Below are positions 18,644-29,248 of a stretch of DNA of 64,000 nt, piece by piece. The notes beneath the pieces were generated by a model that worked only from the letters and a program-made list of their open reading frames with translations, was not told the DNA's origin and did not search any database. The stretch lies in the NCBI GenBank assembly GCA_963704075.1, contig CAVPGV010000002.1, forward strand, positions 26,738 to 90,737, read 5' to 3'. Both the position numbers and the translations under genes were made by a program. This DNA is from JADKAV01 sp963704075 (lineage in GTDB: Bacteria; Actinomycetota; Actinomycetes; S36-B12; UBA10799). Numbering within the stretch: the stretch's first letter is position 1; each line of letters opens with the position of its first letter.

Positions 18644-19677
18644 GAGTCGTTCACCTCTTGGGTCCACTGCGGGCCAGCGGCATGGAGCGGATGTTCGTCA
18701 GTGGGGCGCCGTACTTCCAGCAGCATGGGATCACCTCAACGATCGTCGGGCAAGGCCGTTCTCATCCGTTCAGGGCGGAACTAGAGTCTTCGGGCTACGA
18801 TATTCGCGCCATTCCATCAGTGAGGTCCGCCAGGGGCTTGTCTGGCTGGTCAGACATACTGCGGGAACTGAATCCCCAAGTCGTGCACGTGCACACTGAG
18901 GAAGCCTTCGCCGCCGTGATTCTCATTGCTCACCGGCAGGCACCACGAGCGCGGATCATCAGAACATTTCACAGCTACTACGAAGCGACCGGTTGGTGGG
19001 CCACCAAGCGCCGGGTACAAGCCGTGCTCTCTGACAGGTACGTGGACGCCTTTGTGGCACCGACTGCGGAAATGGCACAGCACGAGGCCCGATTCCGAAG
19101 ACGCTGTCTCGTCATCCCGAACTGGGTCGAGGAGCGCTTCACGACGGGCAAGAGTAACACCCCAAGTGGCGCAGATCTGCTGATCGTGGGCAACTGCGAG
19201 GACGTGAAGATGCACGAGATCGTCTTGGCAGCCGCGATCCGCAACCAGTGGACCGTCGTCCACGTCGGAAATGAGGCCCACGCGACACCGCACGAGACCA
19301 GACTGCTCGAGGAGTTACATGGACGGCGTCTCTTGGTGTTCCGCGGGGTAGCGGATTCCCGGGTTCACATGTTGTCGGCCCGTTTGTTCGTCTTGCCCTC
19401 GCGAAGAGAGGGGCTCAGTGTCGCGTTGGCGGAAGCTATCGCGATGGGCATGAATTGTGTGGTATCCGACATCCGCGGGATGACGTGGGCTCAAGAGGCA
19501 CCCCTGGTGAGCACGGTTCCCGGATGGAGACCGGATGCGTGGGACAGCGGGCTGGCTGAGGCACTTGCAACCCATGTCCCATCGTCTACCCGACAGGCGG
19601 CTCGCAGGTTTGTCCGCGAGAACCTGACGCCAGCGGTGGGCGTCACTCAATACTGCGATCTGTACCGCTCGACGTAG
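18640..19677 (+). CDS. Family 4 glycosyltransferase
   Basis: The 345-residue GT-B enzyme starts at GTG 18640, overlapping the gmd stop. The N-terminal Rossmann part has LLGPLRASGMERMF and VVHVHTEE. The C-terminal part has LVIPNWVEERF and the nucleotide-sugar segment LFVLPSRREGLSVALAEAIAMG, with the E-x7-E type spacing of GT4 retaining transferases. It probably adds one sugar of the surface glycan. Donor and acceptor are unknown. Confidence 0.85.
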   Translation: MRVVHLLGPLRASGMERMFVSGAPYFQQHGITSTIVGQGRSHPFRAELESSGYDIRAIPSVRSARGLSGWSDILRELNPQVVHVHTEEAFAAVILIAHRQAPRARIIRTFHSYYEATGWWATKRRVQAVLSDRYVDAFVAPTAEMAQHEARFRRRCLVIPNWVEERFTTGKSNTPSGADLLIVGNCEDVKMHEIVLAAAIRNQWTVVHVGNEAHATPHETRLLEELHGRRLLVFRGVADSRVHMLSARLFVLPSRREGLSVALAEAIAMGMNCVVSDIRGMTWAQEAPLVSTVPGWRPDAWDSGLAEALATHVPSSTRQAARRFVRENLTPAVGVTQYCDLYRST

Positions 19678-19740
19678 TGCCGAAAGGTGCGGACGGAACC
19701 AGCGGAAGCCCGAGGCGGCTCTTGTCAATAGGATACCTGG

Positions 19741-20899
19741 GTGCACATCGCGCTGTGTGGTCCGTGCTCTCCGGCATACCTCTCCGATCTGCTAAATGAG
19801 GATGATGCACCACGCGCGCGGACTTACTCCGGATTGGGAGGCCGACCGGTCGCGGATTTGGCGCGCGGCCTGAGGAGTGCGGGGGACGCCGCCACCGTCA
19901 CGATGCCGGCGACTCCTGCCGACGAGCCGAAGGTGTTCCGAGGTGACGGCCTGACGCTCTTGTCTGTCCCGTCCAGACACACAAGAGCGTCTAGGCTGGA
20001 TGGATACCGCACTGAGGCTCGCATCATGGCGGGTGCGCTCCAAGAAGGCGCTGCAGATCTCGTACATGCCCATTGGACGTACGAGTTCGAGTGGGCCGCG
20101 CAGTTGAGCCGACTCCCGCACGTCACCACTTCACACGACTGCCCAACATCCATCTTCCGCCAGATGCCTGATCGCACCCGTTTGCGAAGACTCCTGCAGG
20201 CCATCCGTCTAAGAGCAGGCATCTCGCATCTGTCGGCCGTGTCTCCCTACACAGCGGATGCCTGGCACGCCCAAATGCGTTACCCCCGCCCAATCGAAGT
20301 CATACCCAATTCGATTCCCGACGACATCTGCCGGTACGGCAAGGCGTCCGGCGCGAACTCCGACGATCCTTGACATCGGCGATAGCAGCCCCCGGAAGAA
20401 CATGAAGGGCCTCCTCCAGGCCTTCGAGATCGTGCGAGATGCAACCCCATCGGCTGTATTGCGCCTAGTAGGCCCTGGTTTGGGCCCGACGGACCCCATG
20501 GCCAAGTGGGCTGACGACGTGGGGCTGAAGGATGGGGTTACCTTTGTCGGCGTCAAAAACCGCAGTGAGATCGCACAGGAGCTCTCTCAAGCTTGGCTTC
20601 TGGCGCACGCGTCACTGGAGGAGGCCTGCCCCATGGCTGTCCTAGAAGCGCTGGGCTCGGGGCTTCCAGTGGTGGGCGGGTTGCGGTCAGGTGGGGTCCC
20701 CTACGTGCTGGATCATGGCAGGAACGGCCGTCTCACTGATGTCCGATCGCCGCAGGCATTCGCCCGTGACATCCTCGCCTCCCTGTCTGAGGGACAGGGA
20801 CCGGCGGCGGTCGGCCCACTCACCCGATTCGACCCCACTGTCGTCGTGGCTCGATACCTGGGTTGGTACAACAAGGTGCTGATGGGTTCCAACACATGA
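19741..20899 (+). CDS. Family 4 glycosyltransferase (one frameshift)
   Basis: The GTG start gives MHIALCGPCSPAYLSDLL, a typical GT4 beginning with an AHWTYEFEWAAQLS acceptor region and VEVIPNSIP-like hinge (IEVIPNSIPDDI). Near 20350 the frame breaks and continues as ILDIGDSSPRKNMKGLLQA, RLVGPGLGP and AHASLEEACPMAVLEALGSG, with the donor-binding EACPMAVLEALGSG motif. The stop overlaps the next ATG (ATGA). The product is inferred to be a surface-polymer sugar transferase. Confidence 0.83.
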
Positions 20900-21936
20900 G
20901 TCGTCGTGGCTCCAGACGTTGGTCGGTCGCCGCACCACAGGGACGACGTGGCGCCGGTTTGGGCAACGAAATCATCGCCCTTGGCAAGGCCTACCTCGGC
21001 GCGTCCGAACTAGAGGCCAGGCTCGTCGAACAGCCGTGGTGGTTGAATCCACGCAGGTATGGGAATGAACTCGGGCGCAATCTATCCGCGGACGTGGGGG
21101 TCCGGCTCCAAGCGCTATGGCTGCCCCGCATCAGACTGCCTTGGTCCGTCCTGCCCTTCCCCTGGGACTACCGACGTTCGATGCAGGCGCTGAGCGCCGA
21201 GTTCCCCCCTCATGCGTCGTGGTTCACACATCCGGCATGGCCGGGGGCTACCTGACCATCGCGGGTGCACGTCCGTTCCTCCAAAGGCGACTGGGGATTC
21301 TGAGGCACCCGGCGCCGAGGGGGTCGTCCGCTTCAGGTGGGTCTCCATCTCCGAGTTGGCGACTTCACCACACAACCCGTCCGTCCCGGGATCTTCAACG
21401 CACGGCTGTCTCAGCAGTGGATCGTGAATGCGCTGGTGTCGCTTCGGAAGTCATGGTCCGGCGCGATGGATCTGACGATCGTGACGGACGCCGCACCAAG
21501 GGATCCTCTGCTGGAGGGGATCGTTGAGCGCATTCCGCCCGCGGTCTCCGTCCGCGTTTCCAGTGCCTCAGTCCTGGGCGATCTTCGACGGTTGACGATG
21601 TCGGACATCATTGTGCCCTCCGTTTCGAGTTACTCGATGATGGCAATCTTCCTTTCCGACGCTGCCTACCTATGGCCGCTGCACCACCTGAACGATACCG
21701 GCGGCTGGTTGTCAATCTGGGGACACGAACGTGAAGTCTTGAAGGGGCCGGTGGCCAGCAACATCCGCACCGTTGAGGCGGAGTCCGCCACACGAGTGCC
21801 GCCCCGAGGATTCCCGCTGGGCGACGAGGAGTGCGATCTGCGCGCCTGGTTGCATCACGTCCGACAAGGCGGAGAGCGCAGGCCCGAGAACGACCTCGTC
21901 CTCCATGGCGTCGTCAAGCAAGTATCTGATCCATGA
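20896..21936 (+). CDS. Fucosyltransferase-like protein (two frameshifts)
   Basis: The ATG overlaps the preceding stop. The N-terminus has GAGLGNEIIALGKAYLGA, resembling the G-GLGNQ start of GT11 alpha-1,2-fucosyltransferases. After two compensating breaks (near 21235 and 21325) the segment VGLHLRVGDFT matches the H-x-R-x-GD GDP-binding motif of that superfamily. Later TIVTDAAPRDP and DIIVPSVSSYSMMAIFLSDA fit the C-terminal donor domain. With gmd and fcl nearby it could use GDP-fucose. The assignment is by motif only; a general sugar-processing protein is the alternative. Confidence 0.55.
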
Positions 21937-21944
21937 CCGTGACC

Positions 21945-23426
21945 TCATCGGAATCCCGGTAGACCAAGTCGCCGGGCAATCCGTCCGAACGACGTCCGCC
22001 GACGCACCGCGTGGAGGATCCCGAGTTCGGCGAAGCCCACTACGGCTACTAGGACAATCTGGCCGATCGCGCCGCTCACCACCGTCCCGGTAGCCAGTGC
22101 CAAGCCGGCTACCACAAGCACCTGGACCACCAGGATCGGAAGCACGCCACGGGCGTACTCCACGAACTGGAACCGACCGGTCCTGGCCAAGTACGACAAT
22201 GCCACGAAGGCAGAGCAAGCCTTGGAGGCCACTAGCCCCAACATGGCCCATCTGGGATCACCCGTCACGAATGTCCAACCTGAGCCGATTCCGATCGCCA
22301 CGAGAGCCACCACCCACGCGACCGCCGTAATCCTGAATTCGCCCAAAGCCTCGACGGCAGAAAGTGCCGGCACACCGATCATCGGAATCACACCGAGCAG
22401 GACGGCCAAGCCCCCGATGGCCGCCGCTGCGCCCCACTGGGGCCCTAGAAGGACGCTCAGGAAAGGCCCCGCACCGAAGACACCGAGACTCGCAGCGATG
22501 ACCGCAGGCCAGGTGACAAGCACCATCAGTTGCGTGAAGGCTCTCGTCTTGGCGAAAACCGGGCCGTCGTGGCGCAGCTCCGGGAACAACGTGTAGGAGA
22601 GTGCCGTCTGCAGATTCTCCAGCGGAACAGTGACCAGGGTAGTTGCACGGTTGTAGGCGCCCAGCGCATCCACGCCGGCGAAACGACCGATCGACCAGGG
22701 GGTCAGCAGGTTCGCACCGTATCGCAGGAGGTTCATTCCGGCCGCTTTGGAGGAGTACAGGAGATCGCCAACCATTTCCCTAGTCGGTTTGCTCGGAGTG
22801 ATGTCCTGACGAGGCATTCGCACGGCCAGCAGCGCCGTTGAGATAGCGGCCCCCGCTACCGACGCAACCGCAAGGCTCCACGAGGCTTTCGTGTCTAATA
22901 CCACGACCAGTCCAACGACCATGCCGAGTAACTGGGCGACAGCGGAGCGGCGCGCCACCACCGGCGTACTGCCTTGTCGGCGCAGCACCCCAGCAAGTAC
23001 TGCTGACACTGAAACGAAGGGGGTGCCCGTCGCCAACACCACCATCACTGGAGCCGCCTCGGGGACACCCCACAGAGCGGACCACACGGTCGCCGTGACC
23101 ATTGCGAGCACCATCACCCCCGCACCAGCCGCTAGTGACACAGTCACGAGGGCTCGGTCTGCCGCGGAATCCGCCTCGCTCCGCCTCGCTGCTGCGAGTC
23201 CCAAGGTGGACCCGTTGACCAGAGACAGAAGTCCGACTCCAGACAGGGCGACCGCGTAGGCTCCGAAAGCGTCCACCGGAAGGAGCCGTGCGGTGACGGC
23301 CGCGTACCCGAATTGGAAGACCATCACCAGCAAGGAGGTGGCAGACAGCGCAACGAAGCCGCTGAGTACTCGCTGGGGCATACTTCTGTGCTCAGGCATG
23401 CCAGGATCCCGCGATGGCTCACTCAC
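21945..23426 (-). CDS. Polysaccharide flippase (Wzx-like, MOP superfamily)
   Basis: The roughly 493-residue protein has about 12-14 membrane helices. It includes VLSGFVALSATSLLVMVFQFG and FAGVDALGAYNRATTLVTVP, the latter typical of Wzx/lipopolysaccharide flippases, and LSYTLFPELRHD. It would move the lipid-linked repeat unit to the outer face for the Wzy-like polymerase. The frame opens at 23471. I prefer GTG 23426, which overlaps the end of the upstream glycosyltransferase by 8 bases; ATG 23396 is another candidate. Confidence 0.85.
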   Translation of the reverse strand: MSEPSRDPGMPEHRSMPQRVLSGFVALSATSLLVMVFQFGYAAVTARLLPVDAFGAYAVALSGVGLLSLVNGSTLGLAAARRSEADSAADRALVTVSLAAGAGVMVLAMVTATVWSALWGVPEAAPVMVVLATGTPFVSVSAVLAGVLRRQGSTPVVARRSAVAQLLGMVVGLVVVLDTKASWSLAVASVAGAAISTALLAVRMPRQDITPSKPTREMVGDLLYSSKAAGMNLLRYGANLLTPWSIGRFAGVDALGAYNRATTLVTVPLENLQTALSYTLFPELRHDGPVFAKTRAFTQLMVLVTWPAVIAASLGVFGAGPFLSVLLGPQWGAAAAIGGLAVLLGVIPMIGVPALSAVEALGEFRITAVAWVVALVAIGIGSGWTFVTGDPRWAMLGLVASKACSAFVALSYLARTGRFQFVEYARGVLPILVVQVLVVAGLALATGTVVSGAIGQIVLVAVVGFAELGILHAVRRRTSFGRIARRLGLPGFR

Positions 23427-24300
23427 CACGGTGGCGGGATTCGTCGCGGAGGGCATGGGGCCACGGGGCAATCATTCTGATCTGCTGGGCAAGGAGCGTT
23501 ACAGGCCACAACACTCCACCGTGCCGCCTGAAGAAGCGGATCTGTGCACGCAGCGGAAGTCCCTTTGGCGTCTGTGCATCACGCCATGCAGCCCATCCAC
23601 GGATGGGGGCGCCGTGCGAGTTCGGGGTGCACTCCCCCGCAGCCCCAGGTGCTTGCAGGACCGCCAGCCCGGAAGCCCGAGCACGTAGTCCATAGTCATC
23701 GTCGGCATATGCATGGGGGAAGCCGCCATCTATTTCGCCGATGCGGTCGTGGACCGTTCGGGGTATCAGCACGATGTTCCCGTTGAACGTGTCGGCTTCT
23801 TGTACCTCAGAGGCCAGCGGCAACAGTTCGAACCGCTGCGGATGCCACCTGCTCAGACGGCGTCTGGCCCCGTAGACGGCAGTGTCCGTGCCCGGTGCAA
23901 CGGCTGCGCCCACCACGACAGCGTCGGGGTTCTGCTCACTCACGCTCAGGAGCAACTGAAGGGCGCCCGGGAAAAGAAACGTATCGTCATTCAGCCACAG
24001 CAGGTAGTCGAATCCGTCGGCGATCGCTGCAATCTCGGCGCGGGCCATGCCAGCGGCCCAGAACAAGGAACCTGATCCTGGTATCAGGGTGACCCGTGCA
24101 CCGATCGCCGCCGCCGCTTCTGCGGTCCCATCTGTTGAGGCGTCATCGGTGACGTAGACCCGCACCGCCACGCGATCATCGATCCGCTGCTCAAGGACGC
24201 GACTGATCGACTCAACAGTCAACGAGCGTCTATTGTGACTGGTCATGATTACCGCCAGCACGACCCGACCTGGCGTTTCGTGACCCTGCAGCACGGGCAC
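23419..24300 (-). CDS. Family 2 glycosyltransferase, rhamnosyltransferase-like
   Basis: The 293-residue GT-A enzyme has AVIMTSHNRR, VYVTDDASTDGT, the metal-binding LLWLNDDTFLF and YADDDYGLRARASG (the ED/DD catalytic base region). The residues between 80 and 95 (GSGSLFWAAGMARA) match GT2 proteins annotated as rhamnosyltransferases. It is co-oriented with the neighbouring GT4 gene, 34 bases away. The donor is probably a nucleotide sugar; which one is not shown. Confidence 0.85.
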   Translation of the reverse strand: MPVLQGHETPGRVVLAVIMTSHNRRSLTVESISRVLEQRIDDRVAVRVYVTDDASTDGTAEAAAAIGARVTLIPGSGSLFWAAGMARAEIAAIADGFDYLLWLNDDTFLFPGALQLLLSVSEQNPDAVVVGAAVAPGTDTAVYGARRRLSRWHPQRFELLPLASEVQEADTFNGNIVLIPRTVHDRIGEIDGGFPHAYADDDYGLRARASGLAVLQAPGAAGECTPNSHGAPIRGWAAWRDAQTPKGLPLRAQIRFFRRHGGVLWPVTLLAQQIRMIAPWPHALRDESRHRGE

Positions 24301-24334
24301 AGTCTATGGCCGCCTGCTGGCTCGGCCCCGGGAG

Positions 24335-25468
24335 TCATTCAGTCTTGGGTCCTTCGGCAACGGTCGCGATCAGAGCACCCTCAAGCAGGTCTCCGACAAC
24401 TTCGGGCGCGAAGTTCGCCTCGAAGCGCGCCCTCGCAGCCACGCGCCCAGCCCCTGACCAATAGGGGTCGGAGCGTACCTGGCCTATTGCCAAAGCAAGG
24501 CTGCTAGTGTCTCCCGGTTCCGTGACTAGGGCGCAGCCTGCCGCTCCGACGGACTGCAAACCCCCACGCGCGCTGATGATCACGGGAGTCCCGCATCCGA
24601 GGCTTTCGGCAGCTACCCGCCCAAAAGGCTCGTCCCAGATCGAGGGCGTCACGGTGACGAGGCTTTGACCCATGAGCTGTTCAACGTCCGCTGGCCGCAG
24701 CGAACCCCGATAGTCACTACTTCCGCGCGCCAACTCCACCAGCGATCCAGTTCCGGCCACCACGGGGGTGACTCCAGCCATTCCACAAGCGGTGACAAAG
24801 ATGTCGAAGCCCTTCTCAGGCTCGAGACGCCCCGCGAACAACACACTCGCTCCGCCCGGACCGACAGCAGGAGCCGGAAACACCATATTGGGCTTGACGT
24901 GAATCCTGGACGAGGGAACTCCCGCTTCAGTCAGGAGATCTGCCAGGAAGGCTGAGACAGGAGCGAAGTGCACGGATGGCTTGGGAAGCAGTGACTTAGA
25001 GGCCCTACTCACCAGTCCGAGAGCCACGACCGAACTGGTCAAGCCGCGGTAACAGCCGTGCCTGACTCCGTTCAGGCGTGTCCCACTGAAACACGAGCGG
25101 CAGATGTGTCCCGACCGGAAGAACAGGCCATTCAAACACCAGAGCCGGTAGTTGGGGACTGTGACCAGTACCGGAAGGTCACTGAGGGCCTCAAGGTACG
25201 GCGCGAGCCAAGGAAACCAGTTGTTCAGGTATGCCACATCCGACTGATGCTCCCTCGCGGCCGCCCACATTCGACTCGCAAGGTCCCTGTCTCGACCGAT
25301 TAGACCGAAAGCCTGAGCACGCACGCCACGATCGGCGTACACACGGCTGTCAACCTCCAGCACCCGCACCTCGTGTCCGTGCTCGCGAAGGTAGGCGACG
25401 TCGGTATCGAAGGACACGTCCTCACCGCCTGCGCTTCGGTATCGAGAGTGAATTGCCAGGACCCTCAC
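24335..25468 (-). CDS. Family 4 glycosyltransferase
   Basis: GTG 25468 overlaps the preceding stop (GTGA) and gives VRVLAIHSRYRSAGGEDVSF, a frequent start of actinobacterial GT4 proteins. A Cys-rich insertion NGLFFRSGHICRSC follows the acceptor domain and may bind a metal. The donor half has VLFAGRLEPEKGFDIFV and WDEPFGRVAAESLGCG. It belongs to the polysaccharide locus. Confidence 0.86.
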   Translation of the reverse strand: MRVLAIHSRYRSAGGEDVSFDTDVAYLREHGHEVRVLEVDSRVYADRGVRAQAFGLIGRDRDLASRMWAAAREHQSDVAYLNNWFPWLAPYLEALSDLPVLVTVPNYRLWCLNGLFFRSGHICRSCFSGTRLNGVRHGCYRGLTSSVVALGLVSRASKSLLPKPSVHFAPVSAFLADLLTEAGVPSSRIHVKPNMVFPAPAVGPGGASVLFAGRLEPEKGFDIFVTACGMAGVTPVVAGTGSLVELARGSSDYRGSLRPADVEQLMGQSLVTVTPSIWDEPFGRVAAESLGCGTPVIISARGGLQSVGAAGCALVTEPGDTSSLALAIGQVRSDPYWSGAGRVAARARFEANFAPEVVGDLLEGALIATVAEGPKTE

Positions 25469-26574
25469 AATCCACGATCCCTGCATCTCGTACTGAGCAC
25501 CCGATGCCAGAATGCGACGAGCTGATCTGCCAGTGGCCCGGGCCTGAATGCGAGCGAACGCGCATACGCAGCCTCGCCACGTTCTGCGACCAGAGCGGGG
25601 TCGGCCAAGAAACAGTCCAGGGCACGGCCCAGAGCACGTGGATCCCCCTCCGGGAATACCCCTGCCGCAGACCCCACCAGACCCGGAAGCTCGCCCGAAT
25701 CGGATACCAGCACGGGGCGACCGGTCATCATTGCCTCGACAGCTGACCTACCCCATTGTTCTGTCCACCGCGGAACGGACCGGGAGGGAACCACCACCAC
25801 ATGTCCCTGCGCCATGGCGTCGTGGGTCGCACTGGCATCCAACCGGCCTCGGAACGTCGCAGTGACCCCCAAAGAGTGGGCCAAGGACTCAAGACGTCGC
25901 CTTTCAGGACCTTCGCCGACGATCATCAACTCCATCGTCGTGCGGCGCTGAGGATTGGCCAGCGCCTCAAGAATCGTGTCCACGCCCTTCTCGTGGACTA
26001 GCCGACCGACGAAAACGACCTTGAGCAGCCGTTCAGGCTGTTCGGCCTTGACCTTGCTGAACACCTGCTCGGACGGGGGGGAGGCCGGAATGACGGCCTG
26101 CGGCGTGGCATCTGGAAGGCCCGCCATCCGCGCCGCGGCAAGGCCCGTCTCTCCCCAATTCAGATAGCCTGCAATTCGTCGAAGGACGTACCTCGTATTC
26201 ATTCGGCGCAATCGGTAGAGGGTCGGCGCCTCCCGGTAGAGATTCTCAACGCAGTGGACCACCACCGGCTTGCCGGTCATCACCATCCGTTGTGTCGTCA
26301 CGGCCCATGGCTCGTTGTGGACATGGATGAGGTCTGCATCGAAGTGCCGCACCGCGTCGCCGAGCCCCTGCACCCAGGCCTGAGTGAAGGAACCACCCCT
26401 GAAGGGGAGCGGGAGGCGATGCAGATCGGCTGGCCAGTCTCCCTGCCCCCCACGGTCTGGAATGACCATGAGCGTGTCGACGCCCTTCGCGGCGGCCTCA
26501 ATGTATACGCCTGCGTCCCGCGCGTGGGCCAAGGGCGTCACCACCACGATCTTTGGTCTGCCGGACGGCCGCAT
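25465..26574 (-). CDS. Family 4 glycosyltransferase
   Basis: The 369-residue GT-B protein has LIHVHNEPWAVTTQ, VVFVGRLVHEKGVDTIL, LMIVGEGPERRRLE and TEQWGRSAVEAMMTGRPVL, the last being the donor-site E-x7-E motif. It lies 10 bases after the next glycosyltransferase and overlaps the one that follows, forming a tight run of three transferases transcribed leftward. Confidence 0.87.
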   Translation of the reverse strand: MRPSGRPKIVVVTPLAHARDAGVYIEAAAKGVDTLMVIPDRGGQGDWPADLHRLPLPFRGGSFTQAWVQGLGDAVRHFDADLIHVHNEPWAVTTQRMVMTGKPVVVHCVENLYREAPTLYRLRRMNTRYVLRRIAGYLNWGETGLAAARMAGLPDATPQAVIPASPPSEQVFSKVKAEQPERLLKVVFVGRLVHEKGVDTILEALANPQRRTTMELMIVGEGPERRRLESLAHSLGVTATFRGRLDASATHDAMAQGHVVVVPSRSVPRWTEQWGRSAVEAMMTGRPVLVSDSGELPGLVGSAAGVFPEGDPRALGRALDCFLADPALVAERGEAAYARSLAFRPGPLADQLVAFWHRVLSTRCRDRGL

Positions 26575-26583
26575 ACGTTGATG

Positions 26584-27816
26584 CTAAGCGGGGGTGGGGG
26601 GACGGTCACACGCGCTCCTGAGCGTCTCTCGTAACCGAGCGGTTCTAACACTCCATGTATTCTCACGAGCGAACTGGAGCGCGCCTAAACTCTCGCTGCG
26701 CCGGCGTCCCAGCGGCCAACGAAGAACCTCAGCGAGGGCCTCTGCGATCCTACATGGGAGTTGCTGCCCTGGATGGGGGTCGACCAGGACGAATCCTGGA
26801 CGCCTTAGGAAGTCTCGGGCCCCGGCCAGAGCGAGGGTGACGGTCGGAACACCCAAGGCGGCAGCCTCTAGCGTCTGAGCGCTCGAACTATCTCGAACAC
26901 TCGTGAACAGGTGGGCTGTGGAGCCGGCAAGAACCTCCTGCGCCTGCACCCACGGCAGGCTGCCGAGGAATCGGACCCGATGGGAGATGCCCAAGTCGTG
27001 CACCAACGATTCCGTCTTTAAACGCGTGGGGCCGTCGCCCACGAGACTCATTGTGACGTCCGGGTGTGCGCGCGCCAAGGGGGCGAACGCACGCACGGCA
27101 AGTGAAGCGGCCTTCCGCGGCAAGAAGCGTCCGAGCCACACAATGTGAGGGGTGGACGGAGCTCCGATCGGTTCAAGGAGAACCCGATCGTCCGGAATTC
27201 CTTCGGCAAGGCACAGTTCGGGATCGGCCCTTCGGCTCAAAGGGGCTACGAGTTTCATAGTCTGCGAGTTGGTGACAAGCACCGCACTAGCCGTTCCGAG
27301 CGCCTTCCGGGCAAACGGATTGACCCTCACACTCTCAAGTGAGGCGTCTCGCAGTCGGTTCTCGAGCAACGGACCGTCAAACCACTCGCGCAGATCGCGC
27401 AGCAGCCTCTGCCCACCCCCGATCGGGCCCAACGTGAACGGGTAGGGTCCATAGGCAATGCCGACAGGCAACGTTGCCGAGCCCCAGGAACTGTGGTGCG
27501 CTACATCCCACGGCCCATTGTCATGGTCGCTCATCCATGCCGGGATTCTCCGTTGCCAGGCGGCGTAGCGCAGGAGTGTACCCGTCATACCCAACCGGGC
27601 GGCATGTGGAACCTCATCAGATACGCAGTAAGCGCTGAGGTTGCCGCCGCGTTCGCGTACCTCTCGTACGCCCTGCTCAACGCGCCCCCGCATCGAATTT
27701 GTGGTCAGGATCGTCACTTGGTCATCGAGCGCTAGTCCGGAGGCTGTGAACCAAGCATTTGCGGCTTCCGACGCACCAAGCGGGTCACAGGCGTAAGCGC
27801 TCAACAGTACCTTCAT
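26584..27816 (-). CDS. Family 4 glycosyltransferase
   Basis: The 410-residue protein starts at ATG 27816 (MKVLLSAYACDPLGASEAAN), which overlaps the upstream ligase-like gene stop (ATGA). SEAANAW and GPIGGGQRL match GT4 enzymes that bind a sugar donor after a glycine-rich loop. Later HIVWLGRFLPRKAASLAV, SLVGDGPTRLKTES and RDSSSAQTLEAAALGVPTV complete the donor domain. The in-frame extension to 28005 is not conserved. Confidence 0.86.
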   Translation of the reverse strand: MKVLLSAYACDPLGASEAANAWFTASGLALDDQVTILTTNSMRGRVEQGVREVRERGGNLSAYCVSDEVPHAARLGMTGTLLRYAAWQRRIPAWMSDHDNGPWDVAHHSSWGSATLPVGIAYGPYPFTLGPIGGGQRLLRDLREWFDGPLLENRLRDASLESVRVNPFARKALGTASAVLVTNSQTMKLVAPLSRRADPELCLAEGIPDDRVLLEPIGAPSTPHIVWLGRFLPRKAASLAVRAFAPLARAHPDVTMSLVGDGPTRLKTESLVHDLGISHRVRFLGSLPWVQAQEVLAGSTAHLFTSVRDSSSAQTLEAAALGVPTVTLALAGARDFLRRPGFVLVDPHPGQQLPCRIAEALAEVLRWPLGRRRSESLGALQFARENTWSVRTARLRETLRSACDRPPTPA

Positions 27817-29151
27817 TGTGCACCGTCGTCGAGTGTCGCTGCCTGGGTCGCCCCGCTTCCGGCCCGGCAACTGCCCCGAGGGACGGCGAAATTGGATGGC
27901 GCCGACGTGCCAACGGACTCGCCCGATGGCACAAGGGCAGCAGCTAGGACCAGCCACCCGTACGGCGGCCATTGGTTGAAAATGCCATATGCGAGGAGCG
28001 CCCACACGATGACCACCGCTGCGCTCAGGCGATTGCCTCGGCCTGTGATTGCGACCGCAACCATAAACAGGAAGAGAGAAAGCCCTACCAGACCGAGCAT
28101 CGAGAGAAGGTCTACGAACATGCTGTGGGAACTGATGAGGGGAACAAGGACGTCACTGTTGGGTCCCCAGGCAGGCGTCTCACCGAACATGCCTCCCACC
28201 AACCATTCGATCCAACTTCGGGCTGCCTGCACGCGAGATGCCCACATGTCCCACCGCCAGCCCAGGGTGTTCGTGTCTTCGAATGAAGGCGGCAGCCCAC
28301 CCACGACTTCTCCGCCTTCTCCCCCTGACGGAAGCAACGAGATGCGTGTCAGTAGCGGAAGAACGGCCGCGAGAACCAGGTATCCGAAGGAGAGTGCAGG
28401 GCCCAGGACGGCTGCAGAGGAGCGGCCGAGGCGAGCAGAACGTAGGGCGAGTAGTGCACACGCGATGACGAGTGCGATCCAGACGGTTCGATGCTGCGCC
28501 AGGATTGCTGAAACACCCAGCAAACCCGCCACAATGTTCCGGGTCCGAAGGTCTATCCGTTGTTCTGTGGCTGCCAGGACCATCGCGACCACCAAGGTCA
28601 TCGCCAAGGAAGCGGAGATCGTTCTCGCGGCATAAAAGGTCGAACCAGGTTCAGGTGCCTCCGCCCCAAGTCTGAGCAAGAGGATGACCGCTTGGTACAC
28701 GGCGATGGCACATCCGTAGATCAGCAGGACTCGTCGCCAAATCGGGCCAAAGGCCAGGGAGGAAGCTCAGGCCAAGGAAGAAGGCCGCGACAGGGATCAT
28801 CCACTGTGCCCAGAAGTTGATGGCGAGTGCCGACCCCAAGTCAAGCATCCAGGAGATGTAACCCACCGATACCAGAACCACCAAACCGGCGGCAGAATAA
28901 TTGAGATACCGGGGCCACCAGCGCCAAGACCGCCTGAAGAGCGTGACCGCCACAACGGCATAGATGGTCATGATCTCGCGCGTTCGGGAAAGGCCGAGTT
29001 CAGCTGCAGAGAACCCCTCCACGGTGGTCGTCAGCAGAAGCCAGATGAACAGACCCGTCCCGATCAGTGAGACCGGCCCCTTAGCGCGGGGAGCTCGGAA
29101 TGTCATCCAGGGTGCCAGGCGGCCCCGAAGCCGGCCATAAGCAATCCTCAT
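27813..29151 (-). CDS. O-antigen ligase/polymerase-like membrane protein (one frameshift)
   Basis: The N-terminal part (MRIAYGRLRGRLAPW) and C-terminal part are in different frames that meet near 28745. Together they give about 445 residues and 10-11 helices. The long loop has AQHRTVWIALVIACAL, LGWRWDMWASRVQAA and SSHSMFVDLLSMLG; the R-x-S/T-x-W and H-S-x-F-x-D-L pattern is typical of Wzy_C ligases. A second Wzy/WaaL-like gene exists at 13521-14808, so one may polymerise and the other ligate. Confidence 0.8.
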
Positions 29152-29248
29152 GTGCCGAGGCTATTACGCCGGATGAACCGCGGAGGGGATCCACTAGGTT
29201 GCACCTGCGCAAAGGACACCAGCTTTGCCGTGCCCGGCAGGACCACCC

